Positions 17,987-25,857 of a stretch of 64,000 nucleotides of DNA are shown one piece after another. Position 1 is the stretch's first letter. Each line of letters opens with the position of its first letter. A program made the translations under genes and the position numbers. The notes beneath the pieces are model-generated. The model was not told the DNA's origin and ran no database searches. It saw only the letters and a list, made by a program, of their open reading frames with translations. This DNA is from Flavobacteriales bacterium (lineage in GTDB: Bacteria > Bacteroidota > Bacteroidia > Flavobacteriales_F > PHOS-HE28), in assembly GCA_016721825.1 (NCBI GenBank), contig JADKHI010000002.1, forward strand, positions 62,001 through 126,000. Reading direction: 5' to 3'.

Positions 17987-18552
17987 TGGAATTCCTGAGC
18001 GAACGCGTCAGCTTGGACAAGCGGGAAGGTGTCACCTCGGTAGTGATCAGCCCGCGCCTTTCCCGGGGGAACGAAGCCTTGTTGCTGGCCTGGGTGCTGG
18101 CTTGGACCTGCTGCGGGGCCTATGTGATCTATGCGTTGTTTCAAATGGCTCCCGGGCAGGAACGCTCGTTCACGCTCGCCTTCATGGCCTTCTGGACCTA
18201 TTTCGAAGTGCGCATGGTGCGGGTGCTGCTGTGGCGGACGAAAGGCTTTGAGAAGTGGCGGCTGAAGGACGGCACGCTCACCATCAAGGACGAGATCCTG
18301 GGTTATGGCCGCGCGAACGACTACTTCGTGGAGAACATCCAGAAGCTCGGCCTCATCGACATGGACCGCACATCGTGGAAGTGGCAGCTGAACGATTCCT
18401 TCTGGGTGATGGGCGGCGAGCGCCTCGGCTTTGAGCACCTTGGCAAGAAGATCGTCTTCGGCAAGGGTCTCACGGACGAAGAGGCGAAGCGGGTGCTGGT
18501 GACCTTGCAGGAAGCGCTGAAGAAGGCGCGGAAGCAGGCGGTGGCTCAATAG
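17986..18552 (+). CDS. Hypothetical membrane protein
   Basis: A 188-residue protein, start overlapping the bshA stop by one base, so translationally coupled to it. Two hydrophobic segments lie at about residues 30-75 (LLLAWVLAWTCCGAYVIYAL and FTLAFMAFWTYFEV). The C-terminal 100 residues look like a soluble PH-like or beta-rich domain (WRLKDGTLTIKDEIL). No family recognised. Its 3' end overlaps the convergent CoA-transferase gene by 7 bases. Confidence 0.65.
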   Translation: MEFLSERVSLDKREGVTSVVISPRLSRGNEALLLAWVLAWTCCGAYVIYALFQMAPGQERSFTLAFMAFWTYFEVRMVRVLLWRTKGFEKWRLKDGTLTIKDEILGYGRANDYFVENIQKLGLIDMDRTSWKWQLNDSFWVMGGERLGFEHLGKKIVFGKGLTDEEAKRVLVTLQEALKKARKQAVAQ

Positions 18553-19613
18553 CCCTCGATCCTGAACGCATTCCCACGGATCCGCCGCGTTGGCTGCCCG
18601 TCGATCACGGCCTCGTTCACCATGGCCTTGGCCGCAGGCGAGGAAAGCGCCTCATCGATCCGGTTCACGGCACCGGCCGGCACTTCGGCCTGAACGAGAC
18701 GATCGAGCAGTTCCGTGCGGTCCAGGCTGGCGATGGGGCTGGCCAACGTCTGCGCCAATTCGTGACGGTTCCGCACACGCATCACGTTCGTTGCGAACGC
18801 TGCCATGTCCGCCACGAAGGCAAGGCCAAGCGTGTTGCACAAGGCTCGGAACTGCGCGTCACTGCCCACGGCCAGAATGATGCGCCCCCCGTCCGCACAG
18901 GTGAAGACCTCTCCGTACGGCGCGATGTTGGGGTGCAACGTGCCGATCGGCTTGGCTACGGCTCCGGCCATCAGCCAGTTGCTGGCTTGATTGATCAGTC
19001 CGGTGAGCGCGGCTTCTTCCAACGATACTTCGACATAGGCCCCGTGACCGGTGGTGCTCCGTTGCAACAGAGCAAGCAGAACACCTTCCTTCAGCTGGTG
19101 TGCTGCCAGCACATCGATGAGCGCGATGGGTAGCTTGGCCAGGTGATCGTCGTCGCTGCCGGTCATGCTGATGTAGCCGGTCTCGGCCTGCAACACCACA
19201 TCGAACGCAGGGCGGTTGGGCTGGTCCGCGAAGCCCTTGACGTGACCGTGGATCAGGCGTGGGTTCAAGCCGCGCAGGCGTTCGCGTTGCAGCCCGAGCT
19301 TCTCGGCATCGGCGGCGAGGTGGTTGGTGATCAGCACATCGGCTTTGGCGATCAGCGCATCGAACGCCTCACGATCCTTGGTCGTGGAAAGGTCCACGAA
19401 CCGATGCTCCTTGCCCCAGTTCACACTGCTGAAGTAGGCGCTGACGGGGGAAGTGGGATCCTCGCTGGGCAGCTTCCATTTGCGCGTGACGTCGCCTCCG
19501 GCGCGCTGGTTCTCCAACTTGATCACCGTGGCACCGAGCTCCGCGAAGAACATGCCCACCGCAGGGCCGGCAAGCACGCCGGCTGTCTCGATGACGAGGA
19601 GGTCCTTGAGCAT
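18546..19613 (-). CDS. CaiB/BaiF family III CoA-transferase
   Basis: A 355-residue protein. The N-terminus (VIETAGVLAGPAVGMFFAELGA) and NHLAADAEKLGL are characteristic of family III CoA-transferases, and the Asp of RPAFDVVLQAETG is at the position of the catalytic aspartate. The CoA acceptor and donor acids cannot be told from the sequence; alpha-methylacyl-CoA racemases share the fold. ATG at 19613 is chosen because a TACCTTCG element ends 4 bases before it; the longer frame runs into the repeat region. Confidence 0.85.
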   Translation of the reverse strand: MLKDLLVIETAGVLAGPAVGMFFAELGATVIKLENQRAGGDVTRKWKLPSEDPTSPVSAYFSSVNWGKEHRFVDLSTTKDREAFDALIAKADVLITNHLAADAEKLGLQRERLRGLNPRLIHGHVKGFADQPNRPAFDVVLQAETGYISMTGSDDDHLAKLPIALIDVLAAHQLKEGVLLALLQRSTTGHGAYVEVSLEEAALTGLINQASNWLMAGAVAKPIGTLHPNIAPYGEVFTCADGGRIILAVGSDAQFRALCNTLGLAFVADMAAFATNVMRVRNRHELAQTLASPIASLDRTELLDRLVQAEVPAGAVNRIDEALSSPAAKAMVNEAVIDGQPTRRIRGNAFRIEGY

Positions 19614-19617
19614 TTGG

Positions 19618-19625
19618 CGAAGGTA
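19618..19625 (-). promoter_or_regulatory. Promoter -7 element of the CoA-transferase gene
   Basis: TACCTTCG on the minus strand, 4 bases before the ATG at 19613. Confidence 0.55.
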
Positions 19626-19652
19626 GTAGGGGAGTGAAAGCGGGGAAGGAAC

Positions 19653-19878
19653 GGATCGACCGCTGCGCGGTCGGACCAAGTTTGGCCGTGAAGTGGATCG
19701 AAGCCGAGGTCGCTTCGCGCCCTCCGGCCTTTATCCTTGGCTTCCTCGCTCGAACAGGTAAAGAGATCGCGGAAGGACTGGATCGACCGCTGCGCGGTCG
19801 GACCAGGTTTGGCCGTGAAGTGGATCAAAGTCGAGGTCGCATCGCGCCCTCCGGCCTTTTTCCTTGGCTTCCTCGCTC
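19653..19878. repeat. Direct repeat, two copies with 127-bp period
   Basis: A segment of about 98 bases (19653-19750) recurs at 19780-19878 with a handful of substitutions, and about 29 unrelated bases separate the copies. Each copy begins GGATCGACCGCTGCGCGGTC, containing a perfect 6-bp inverted repeat (GACCGC/GCGGTC) around TGC, and ends in CTTGGCTTCCTCGCTC. No gene is visible between 19614 and 19945. It may be an interspersed intergenic element of this genome; its copy number elsewhere cannot be seen here. Confidence 0.8.
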
Positions 19879-19908
19879 AAGCTGCGCTTGGCTCGTCCGG
19901 TCAGGAAA

Positions 19909-19935
19909 AAGCCCCGCTGCTTTGCAGCGAGGCTT
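19909..19935 (-). terminator. Terminator of tRNA-Leu
   Basis: Read leftward, AAGCCTCGCTGC and GCAGCGGGGCTT pair around AAA with one mismatch and are followed by TTT. It stands about 11 bases past the tRNA 3' end. Confidence 0.75.
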
Positions 19936-19945
19936 GATCATCAAG

Positions 19946-20029
19946 TGCCCAGGACTGGACTCGAACCAGCACAACCTTTCGGTCACTACCCCCTCAAAGT
20001 AGCGTGTCTACCAATTTCACCACCTGGGC
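19946..20029 (-). tRNA. tRNA-Leu (anticodon GAG)
   Basis: Read on the minus strand: acceptor stem GCCCAGG/CCTGGGC, a leucine-type D arm (GGTGAAATTGGTAGAC), an anticodon stem CTACT/GGTAG with loop TTGAGGG (anticodon GAG), a long class II variable arm and a GGTTCGAGTCC T arm. The discriminator is A; CCA is not encoded. Confidence 0.95.
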
Positions 20030-20039
20030 AGGTGGGCGC

Positions 20040-20051
20040 GTTAGCGCTAAC
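20040..20051. promoter_or_regulatory. Perfect 12-bp palindrome in the tRNA-Leu leader
   Basis: GTTAGCGCTAAC is its own reverse complement. It lies between the tRNA-Leu -7 element and the mature tRNA 5' end. It could be a protein site or a processing feature; no further evidence. Confidence 0.4.
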
Positions 20052-20057
20052 GGGCGG

Positions 20058-20065
20058 CGAAGATA
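20058..20065 (-). promoter_or_regulatory. Promoter -7 element of tRNA-Leu
   Basis: TATCTTCG lies 28 bases before the mature tRNA 5' end. The tRNA-Lys element has nearly the same distance (27). Confidence 0.6.
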
Positions 20066-20095
20066 ACAACCTGCGCGAACGTGGAAAGCGAAAGC

Positions 20096-20311
20096 TCAAA
20101 GAGGCTTGTTCGACCCGCCGTTGCGCAGGTGCACCACGCGCAGGTGAAAGCCTTGTTGCACAGCGGCGAGCGTGGCGGAGGTGCCGTTGTTGAAGGCCTC
20201 TTCCATGGAGCTGATCTCCTCATCCCAAAGCTCCAGCAGGTCCGCATCGCTGATGCCTTCGCTCACAGCGTAAGGGATCAGGGGAATGGTGGGATGTTGG
20301 TCGCGGGCCAT
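20096..20311 (-). CDS. Small hypothetical protein (71 aa)
   Basis: A short frame starting MARDQHPTIPLIPY, acidic in the middle (DADLLELWDEEISSMEEAF), with no signal peptide or membrane helix. A TAGGTTCG element (20329-20336) lies 17 bases before the ATG. It lies between two tRNA genes on the same strand and next to another small frame of similar size with the same promoter type, which makes both more credible. No family recognised. Confidence 0.5.
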   Translation of the reverse strand: MARDQHPTIPLIPYAVSEGISDADLLELWDEEISSMEEAFNNGTSATLAAVQQGFHLRVVHLRNGGSNKPL

Positions 20312-20440
20312 GATCGTGGTAGGCGCTGCGAACCTAGATCGCAAGGCGCGGCAAGTAGGCCGCGAAGTATCAACATTGCGCACAGCCAGCGGTTGGATCC
20401 TCCTGGAAGGCCCGTCCTTCAAGGGCTGTACGACTTATCC

Positions 20441-20653
20441 TCAGAGCCCCTCGTCCGGTCGGGCGGTGCGGCGGTGCAGCACGCGCATGGAGAGCTTGGA
20501 GAGCATCTCTTCACGGTCCGCCGATGGCGGTGTGTTCAAGCCTTCTGCCTTACGAGGTTGCGGGCGGTCGTCCCCGATCAGGACGAGCTGGTAGTAATGG
20601 TCGAGTTGTTCGGCGGTCATGGGAGGCTGGGTAGGTCGGTCGTTGGTATCCAT
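20441..20653 (-). CDS. Small hypothetical protein (70 aa)
   Basis: A short frame starting MDTNDRPTQPPMTAEQ, rich in Arg, Pro and Asp, with no signal peptide or membrane helix. TAGGTTCG at 20676-20683 on the minus strand is identical to the element before the neighbouring small gene, 22 bases before the ATG. The two proteins show no clear similarity to each other. Function unknown. Confidence 0.45.
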   Translation of the reverse strand: MDTNDRPTQPPMTAEQLDHYYQLVLIGDDRPQPRKAEGLNTPPSADREEMLSKLSMRVLHRRTARPDEGL

Positions 20654-20729
20654 GGCATGTCCTTCTTGGACAATGCGAACCTACCGGGGTGGTTTCGCTC
20701 CCACCATACCCGGAAACCGGTAGTTTTTG

Positions 20730-20775
20730 GGGGGTAAGACCCCCGAAAGGGTCATTTCTACCCAGTAGAGGGTAG
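20730..20775. other. Cluster of overlapping hairpins in an intergenic region
   Basis: GGGGG/CCCCC (20730-20744, loop TAAGA) overlaps an alternative stem GACCC/GGGTC (20738-20753), so the two exclude each other. A third hairpin, CTACCC/GGGTAG around AGTAGA (20758-20775), follows at once. No gene lies in 20684-20852. This could be an attenuator-like or small-RNA structure; its strand is not clear. Confidence 0.4.
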
Positions 20776-20852
20776 GGTGAGGAGCAGAGGCGATGAGATC
20801 TTCTGGGAAGCGAAGGACCGACCATAGGGCACTGGACGAAAAGCCAGAATGA

Positions 20853-20880
20853 AGAAGCCCCGGCTTTCGCCGAGGCTTCT
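20853..20880 (-). terminator. Terminator of tRNA-Lys
   Basis: Read leftward, AGAAGCCTCGGC and GCCGGGGCTTCT pair around GAAA with one mismatch, followed by TCATT. It begins one base after the tRNA. Confidence 0.7.
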
Positions 20881-20881
20881 G

Positions 20882-20954
20882 TGATCCCGCTGGGGCTCGA
20901 ACCCAGGACCCCAACATTAAAAGTGTTGTGCTCTACCAGCTGAGCTACAGGATC
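20882..20954 (-). tRNA. tRNA-Lys (anticodon TTT)
   Basis: Read on the minus strand: acceptor GATCCTG/CGGGATC with one wobble pair, D arm AGCTCAGCTGGTAGAGC, anticodon stem CAACA/TGTTG with loop CTTTTAA (anticodon TTT), and T arm CTGGGTTCGAGCCCCAG. The discriminator is A; CCA is not encoded. Confidence 0.96.
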
Positions 20955-20981
20955 AATACACGCTTTCAGGAAAAGCGGCTG

Positions 20982-20989
20982 CAAATGTA
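20982..20989 (-). promoter_or_regulatory. Promoter -7 element of tRNA-Lys
   Basis: TACATTTG lies 27 bases before the mature tRNA 5' end. Confidence 0.6.
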
Positions 20990-21021
20990 GCGATCGGATG
21001 ATCCGCTCCAAGTGCTGATCT

Positions 21022-22203
21022 TCAACTTCCCTTTTTCTCGATGATCGGATGGCGCTCGAAGGGCTTGCTGCGGTCGAAGAGGTAGCGGTAGGTGGCCAGG
21101 GTGCGGTAGTTGGTGGCGCCGAGGTTCTCGCACACCTTCAACATCTTCGGGTTGAAGTCGCCGATCCAGGTGAGAATGGTGTCCTGATAGAGCTTGTCCT
21201 TCACGAAGGTCTTCTCACCGTGCACGATCATCACACCTTCGATCCCCTTGCCTTGGTGCTCCTTGGCTACGCCGAACACAATGCCCGTCATGGTTTTCAC
21301 CGTACCGCGCCACTTGTGGTAGAGGAACTTGAGCTTGCCCAGCCAGTTGAGGTCGCCGCCCACGTAGCGGAAGATCTCGTTGAGCTCGGGCAGGCTCACG
21401 TACATGGCGATGGGTATGCCCTTGTGGTATACGAAAATGATCAGGCGCGGGTCCATCACCGGCTTCATGCTCTTCACGATCTTGAGTGCCGTGGACGCCT
21501 CCATGGGCTTGAAGTTGTCGTGGTCCACCCAGGCCGCGTTCAGCACGGTGCGGAAATCCTCGGCGATCTGCGTCACCTTGCGCCCGCGTACATCGGCGAC
21601 CCGGTAATCGGGGTCGCCAACCACCTGGTTGTACTTGCGATGGAAGATGGGGTGTACCGGCTGCGTCGCGCTCATCTTGTAGAAGAGCTGGCGGAAGTAC
21701 ACCTGGAAGCCATAACGCTCCAGCAGGTCCTTGTAGTAGGGCGGGTTGTAGTTGGTGCCGTAGATGGGAGCGTCCGTGTAGTTCTCGATCAGCAGGCCCC
21801 AGAACATGTTGCGGTCGCCCAGGTTGATGGGCCCGTCCATGGCCTCCATGCCTTCGGCCTTCAGTCTTTCGCGCGCGGTGTTGAACAGCAGGTCCGCGGC
21901 CGCCTGCTCATTGATGCACTCGAAGAAACCCATGCCCCCGGTGGGCTGCTTCTCCGTGTGAGCGGTCTTGGGATTGATGAAGGCCGCGATGCGACCGATC
22001 GCTGCCCCCTGGGCGTCATACAGGACCCAGCGCCAGGCCTTGCCATCCTTCAGCAGCTTGTTCTTCTCCGGGTCGAAGACCTTCTCCACATCCTGTTTCA
22101 GGTGGGGGATCCAGTTGGGGTCGCTGGCGTAGATCCGCCAGGGAAGCCGCATCCAATCATTCAAGGTGCGGGCGTCGGAAACTTCCGCAATGCGCATGGC
22201 CAT
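21022..22203 (-). CDS. Putative GNAT-fold acetyltransferase-like protein
   Basis: A 393-residue soluble protein of a type common in Bacteroidota genomes. The N-terminus resembles small-molecule acyltransferase domains (DWMRLPWRIYASDPNWIPHL) and the C-terminal half has a GNAT-like acetyl-CoA turn (GVAKEHQGKGIEG). The middle carries GPINLGDRNMFWGLL. Substrate unknown. CATCTTCG ends 4 bases before the ATG at 22203; ATG at 22197 is a second option. It diverges from aroK with 55 bases between start codons. Confidence 0.6.
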   Translation of the reverse strand: MAMRIAEVSDARTLNDWMRLPWRIYASDPNWIPHLKQDVEKVFDPEKNKLLKDGKAWRWVLYDAQGAAIGRIAAFINPKTAHTEKQPTGGMGFFECINEQAAADLLFNTARERLKAEGMEAMDGPINLGDRNMFWGLLIENYTDAPIYGTNYNPPYYKDLLERYGFQVYFRQLFYKMSATQPVHPIFHRKYNQVVGDPDYRVADVRGRKVTQIAEDFRTVLNAAWVDHDNFKPMEASTALKIVKSMKPVMDPRLIIFVYHKGIPIAMYVSLPELNEIFRYVGGDLNWLGKLKFLYHKWRGTVKTMTGIVFGVAKEHQGKGIEGVMIVHGEKTFVKDKLYQDTILTWIGDFNPKMLKVCENLGATNYRTLATYRYLFDRSKPFERHPIIEKKGS

Positions 22204-22258
22204 GCTGCGAAGATGCGCATCGCAAGCGGACCGGCCTTCGGGTACATTCGCGGCACTC

Positions 22259-22765
22259 ATGGCCAGGCCCATCTTCCTTATCGGTTTCATGTGCAGCGGC
22301 AAGTCACGCATCGGGCGGGCGCTCGCACAGCGCATGGGGCTTAGGCATGTGGACACCGACCGGGTCGTGGAAGCGCGTGTGGGCCCTCTGGTACCCTTCT
22401 TCCGAACGCACGGCGAAGAGGCCTTCCGGGAGGAGGAGCGCAACGTGTTGCTCGAATTGCTCGATCAGCAGGATGTGGTGGTATCCACCGGTGGCGGCGC
22501 ACCCATGGTCGGCGACAACCTGACGCGGATGCTGGTGGCCGGGCCGGTGGTGTTCCTTGATGTATCGATGGAGGTATTGATGCCCCGCATCATCCGTTCA
22601 GGTGGTGACCGTCCCTTGTTACTGGGGCTGAAGGGCGAAGCCTTGCGCGATCGGGTGGAAACGCTGCTGGCGGACCGGATGCCTGCCTACAGTGGAGCAT
22701 CTGTGGTCGTTGACGGGGATGGCACGCCGGAAGAAGTGGCGCAGCGCATTCAGGAGGTTCTCTAA
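22259..22765 (+). CDS. aroK: Shikimate kinase
   Basis: A 168-residue P-loop kinase of aromatic amino acid synthesis. Walker A is GFMCSGKSRIGRALA, followed by the shikimate-binding DTDRVVE and VVSTGGGAP. The LID region near SGGDRPLL has the expected arginine. Length is typical. I start at ATG 22259 because TACATTCG ends 8 bases before it; the frame is open further upstream but overlaps the divergent gene. Its 3' end overlaps the convergent phosphoribosyltransferase by 4 bases. Confidence 0.9.
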   Translation: MARPIFLIGFMCSGKSRIGRALAQRMGLRHVDTDRVVEARVGPLVPFFRTHGEEAFREEERNVLLELLDQQDVVVSTGGGAPMVGDNLTRMLVAGPVVFLDVSMEVLMPRIIRSGGDRPLLLGLKGEALRDRVETLLADRMPAYSGASVVVDGDGTPEEVAQRIQEVL

Positions 22766-23265
22766 GAGAGGAAGACAGCGTCCTTCTTGCCCAGCTCCAC
22801 GCTGATGTGCTCTTGCACGGTAGTGCTGAGCGTCAGCCCTACGATGTCGGCTCGGATGGGGTAGGTGCGGTGGCGGCGGTCCACCAGTACAACGGTGGTA
22901 AGCTTCTTCAAAGGGACGCGCACCAGATGGGTGGCCGCGTGCATCAAGGTCCTGCCGCTCATCAGCACATCATCCACAAGCACCACCACGCGGTCCTTCA
23001 GGTCCTTCAGGTCGGCGTTCAAGGTCGCGGGTCCGGTGAGCGGATCCTCCTTGTCCAGCTTCAGCTCCACGAGGTCGATCTTCAGGTCGCTCACGGCACG
23101 GAGCTGTTCGCTAAGCCGCTTGGCCAGCAGCGATCCGCGGGGGGCGATGCCTACCACCACGATGCCCTTCTCCTCGCAGTTCTCCTCGTGCAACTGGTGT
23201 ACGATCCGCTCGAGCTTCCGCTGCACGCGGTCATGGTCCAGCACCAGGGTACGCTCCATGCTCAT
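22762..23265 (-). CDS. PyrR-like phosphoribosyltransferase
   Basis: A 167-residue type I phosphoribosyltransferase with the PRPP loop VVVLVDDVLMSGRTLMHA, plus GIAPRGSLLAKRL and VLVDRRHRTYPIRADIVG. The last motif is PyrR-like. It differs from the operonic PyrR at 3905-4450 and has no pyrimidine gene beside it, so its substrate could be another base. TATCTTGG (23270-23277) ends 4 bases before the ATG. Confidence 0.75.
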   Translation of the reverse strand: MSMERTLVLDHDRVQRKLERIVHQLHEENCEEKGIVVVGIAPRGSLLAKRLSEQLRAVSDLKIDLVELKLDKEDPLTGPATLNADLKDLKDRVVVLVDDVLMSGRTLMHAATHLVRVPLKKLTTVVLVDRRHRTYPIRADIVGLTLSTTVQEHISVELGKKDAVFLS

Positions 23266-23269
23266 GGCG

Positions 23270-23277
23270 CCAAGATA
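23270..23277 (-). promoter_or_regulatory. Promoter -7 element of the phosphoribosyltransferase gene
   Basis: TATCTTGG, 4 bases before the ATG at 23265, predicting a leaderless mRNA. Confidence 0.55.
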
Positions 23278-23348
23278 ATGGTGCGTGCCTCGAACCGTGG
23301 GTGCGATCGATGTGTTCCCGGTGCATCTTCGCGTTCCGTTCAGCCACC

Positions 23349-24128
23349 ATGATCGTACTTCTTTCCCCCGCCAAGGACCTGGACATGCGGCCGGTGCCCA
23401 CAGTGAAGGGTGCCACGCAGCCCATCTTCCTCGAACGCAGCGCGCTGTTGATGGAGAAGCTGCGCACGCTTTCGCCCAAGCAACTGTCGAAGCTCATGGA
23501 CATCAGCCCGGCCCTGGCCCAGTTGAACCACGAGCGCAATCAGGCCTGGGCCACACCCTTTACGGCGAAGAACGCCAAGCCGGCCGCGCTGGTCTTCAAC
23601 GGCGAAGCGTACCGTGGTCTCAATGCGGCTTCGTTGACCAGTGACGACCTGCGCTTCGCCCAGCACCACCTGCGCATCCTGAGCGGACTGTACGGTCTGC
23701 TGCGACCCTTGGACCTGATCCAAGCCTATCGGTTGGAGATGGGCTCCGCATTCGGTGCGGGGCGTGGGGTGAAGAACCTCTACGCCTACTGGGGCGACAC
23801 CTTGAACACGGCCGTGGCCGAAGCGCTGGCAGCGAACAAGGGGAACGTGGTGGTCAACCTGGCCTCGAGCGAGTACTTCAAGGCCGTCCGTGCTGCGAAG
23901 TTGAAGGCGCGTGTGATCACACCTGTGTTCAAGGACAAGGTGAACGGCAACTACAAGATGCTCATGGTCTTCGCCAAGCACCAACGTGGAGGTATGAGCC
24001 GCTGGATCATCCGCAACCGTGTGCTGGACGTGGAGCGCCTGAAGAACTACACGGAGGACGGTTACCGGTTCGCACCGGACCTGAGCACCACTGACAACTG
24101 GACCTTTGTGCGTGATCGGCGCGAGTGA
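23349..24128 (+). CDS. yaaA: Peroxide stress protein YaaA
   Basis: A 259-residue protein of the YaaA (DUF328) family, which lowers free iron and protects DNA during peroxide stress in E. coli. Diagnostic parts are IVLLSPAKDLDM at the N-terminus, LSGLYGLLRPLDLIQAYRLE, the NLASSEYFKAV motif and VFKDKVNGNYK. The start is ATG 23349; earlier in-frame codons overlap the promoter region (CATCTTCG just upstream). oxyR and katG also lie in this window. Confidence 0.92.
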   Translation: MIVLLSPAKDLDMRPVPTVKGATQPIFLERSALLMEKLRTLSPKQLSKLMDISPALAQLNHERNQAWATPFTAKNAKPAALVFNGEAYRGLNAASLTSDDLRFAQHHLRILSGLYGLLRPLDLIQAYRLEMGSAFGAGRGVKNLYAYWGDTLNTAVAEALAANKGNVVVNLASSEYFKAVRAAKLKARVITPVFKDKVNGNYKMLMVFAKHQRGGMSRWIIRNRVLDVERLKNYTEDGYRFAPDLSTTDNWTFVRDRRE

Positions 24129-24191
24129 CCTCCTAGGCCGTTTCGGGTCCGAAACACGAGCGGCATTGGTAGGACCATAACTTGGGAACGT

Positions 24192-25025
24192 ATGGCGATC
24201 CTCATCTGGGTGCTGGTCTTCTTGTTCGGCGCGTATGCTGCGTTGTGCGCGTTCTACTGGCTGTTCCAGGAGCGTTTCATCTTCGTGCGTTTCCGCTTGA
24301 AGCCTTCGTACATGTTCACGTTCACGGCACCGTTCGAGGAGCGTTGGACCAAGGCACCTGATGGAGCGGAACTGCACGGACTTTACTTCAAGGCAGAAGC
24401 GCCGCGAGGTGTGGTCCTATACTTCCATGGGAACACGGGTAGCCTGCGTCGCTGGGGCTCGCGTGCCACCCGCTTTCTCAAGCTGGGTCATGATGTGTTC
24501 ATGCCGGACTACCGGGGTTACGGAAAGAGCCGTGGCAAGCTGGATGAAGTAGCCTTGCATGCCGACGCGGAGCGCTGGTACCAGGAACTGTTGAAACGCT
24601 GGCCCGAGGAGCGGATCATCATCTACGGGCGTTCGCTGGGCACCGGTTTCGCTGTGCCGCTGGCCGCAGCCCATCGGCCACGGGGACTGATCCTGGAGTC
24701 GCCCTTCGCCAATTTCATCGAGGTGGCCCGCCACTACCTGTCCATTCTGCCTTACCGACTGATCCTGCGCTACCCTTTTCGTAGTGACAAGGCAATGTTG
24801 CGGGTGAAATGCCCGGTCTACATTTTCCATGGCAAGCGCGATCCCGTTGTGCCTTACGCCACGGCGCTACGACTGTATTCCCTGGTACCTGCGGACGTGC
24901 ACAGGGAGATGTTCACCTTCGCGAAGGGCTACCACAACGACCTGGCGCAGTACGGCAGGTTCAAGCGGGCCATGCACCGCATCCTGACCGAGCCCGCTCC
25001 GGGTGAAGCTGTTAAGCCATCCTAA
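24192..25025 (+). CDS. Membrane-anchored alpha/beta hydrolase
   Basis: A 277-residue protein. Residues 3-27 form an N-terminal membrane anchor (IWVLVFLFGAYAALCAFYWL). The hydrolase domain resembles the BEM46/ABHD13 group: oxyanion YFHGNTGSL, DYRGYGKSRG, nucleophile elbow IYGRSLGTGFA, Asp in IFHGKRDPVVP and His in KGYHNDL. Substrate unknown. The ATG is preceded by ATAACTTG. Confidence 0.82.
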   Translation: MAILIWVLVFLFGAYAALCAFYWLFQERFIFVRFRLKPSYMFTFTAPFEERWTKAPDGAELHGLYFKAEAPRGVVLYFHGNTGSLRRWGSRATRFLKLGHDVFMPDYRGYGKSRGKLDEVALHADAERWYQELLKRWPEERIIIYGRSLGTGFAVPLAAAHRPRGLILESPFANFIEVARHYLSILPYRLILRYPFRSDKAMLRVKCPVYIFHGKRDPVVPYATALRLYSLVPADVHREMFTFAKGYHNDLAQYGRFKRAMHRILTEPAPGEAVKPS

Positions 25026-25054
25026 GGAGCGGTGCGCGCTTTGGGCGGCTGCCT

Positions 25055-25062
25055 ATCTTCGC
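25055..25062 (+). promoter_or_regulatory. Promoter -7 element of the FKBP gene
   Basis: TATCTTCG, 18 bases before the ATG at 25081. Confidence 0.5.
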
Positions 25063-25080
25063 CGCCTTCAAACAGAGAAC

Positions 25081-25809
25081 ATGAACGTCAGGATCTTTTT
25101 CGCACTCGCCGGTCTTGCCGTGCTGAGCGCATGCAACCAGGCCACCGGACAGAAGGATCGGGGCAAGTTGGTGTTGAAGACCACGGAGGATTCCGTGGCA
25201 TACGGCATCGGTACCGACGTGGGCATCCGTCTGCGCGGACAGCTCGTAGGCGCCGATCTGAAGGACAGCCTGAACATGGACATTCTTTCACGCGGTATCC
25301 GCGATGGTCTGGACAGCATCGTGCCCGACCAGAAGGTGATGATGGCCATGCAGATGTATCAGATGGAGATGCAGAAGAAGTACCTCGCGAAGCAGCAGGT
25401 GGAAGCCGAGAAGACGCTGCGTGAGAATGAGGCCTGGCTAGCTGAGAACGGCAAGCGCCCGGGTGTGATCACCACGGCCAGCGGCCTTCAGTACGAGGTG
25501 CTTCAGATGGGCACCGGTGCCAAGCCCGGCGCCACCGACCAAGTTACCGTTCAATACCGCGGTACACTGGTGAACGGCCAGGAGTTCGACAGCAGCTACA
25601 AGAAGGGCCAACCCGCCACTTTCCGCTTGAACGAAGTGGTCGCAGGATGGACCGAAGGACTTCAGCTGATGCCTGTTGGCAGCAAGTTCAAGTTCTACAT
25701 CCCCAGTAACCTGGGTTGGGGCGCGCAAGGTGCTGGGGACGGCATTCCGCCCAACAGCACAGTGCTGTTCGATGTGGAACTGCTGGACATCGTACCGGCT
25801 GTGAAGTGA
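25081..25809 (+). CDS. FKBP-type peptidyl-prolyl isomerase, Mip-like lipoprotein
   Basis: A 242-residue protein with a lipoprotein signal: the lipobox LSAC places the acylated Cys at residue 19. Residues 30-130 form the alpha-helical dimerisation domain of Mip/FkpA proteins (MQMYQMEMQKKYLAKQQVE). Residues 135-240 are the FKBP domain (VTVQYRGTLVNGQEFDSS, GWTEGLQLMPVGSKFKFYIP, GIPPNSTVLFDVELL). It assists folding of exported proteins in the periplasm or at the outer membrane. Confidence 0.9.
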   Translation: MNVRIFFALAGLAVLSACNQATGQKDRGKLVLKTTEDSVAYGIGTDVGIRLRGQLVGADLKDSLNMDILSRGIRDGLDSIVPDQKVMMAMQMYQMEMQKKYLAKQQVEAEKTLRENEAWLAENGKRPGVITTASGLQYEVLQMGTGAKPGATDQVTVQYRGTLVNGQEFDSSYKKGQPATFRLNEVVAGWTEGLQLMPVGSKFKFYIPSNLGWGAQGAGDGIPPNSTVLFDVELLDIVPAVK

Positions 25810-25828
25810 TCTCGAACGACTTTCAAGG

Positions 25829-25851
25829 AAAAGGCCCCATCGGGGCCTTTT
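25829..25851. terminator. Bidirectional hairpin terminator
   Basis: AAAAGGCCCC and GGGGCCTTTT pair perfectly around ATC. The A and T flanks let it serve both the FKBP gene and the convergent DUF551 gene. Confidence 0.8.
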
Positions 25852-25857
25852 CTCATT

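Noticed and set aside
19640..20050. Mobile element or integration site beside tRNA-Leu
   Set aside because: A direct repeat is present, but no integrase, transposase, or duplicated tRNA end is visible, so I call only a repeat.
21049..22344. 431-codon open frame antisense to the acetyltransferase-like gene
   Set aside because: Composition is that of a shadow frame with many His and Val; the opposite strand has a coherent protein and promoter.
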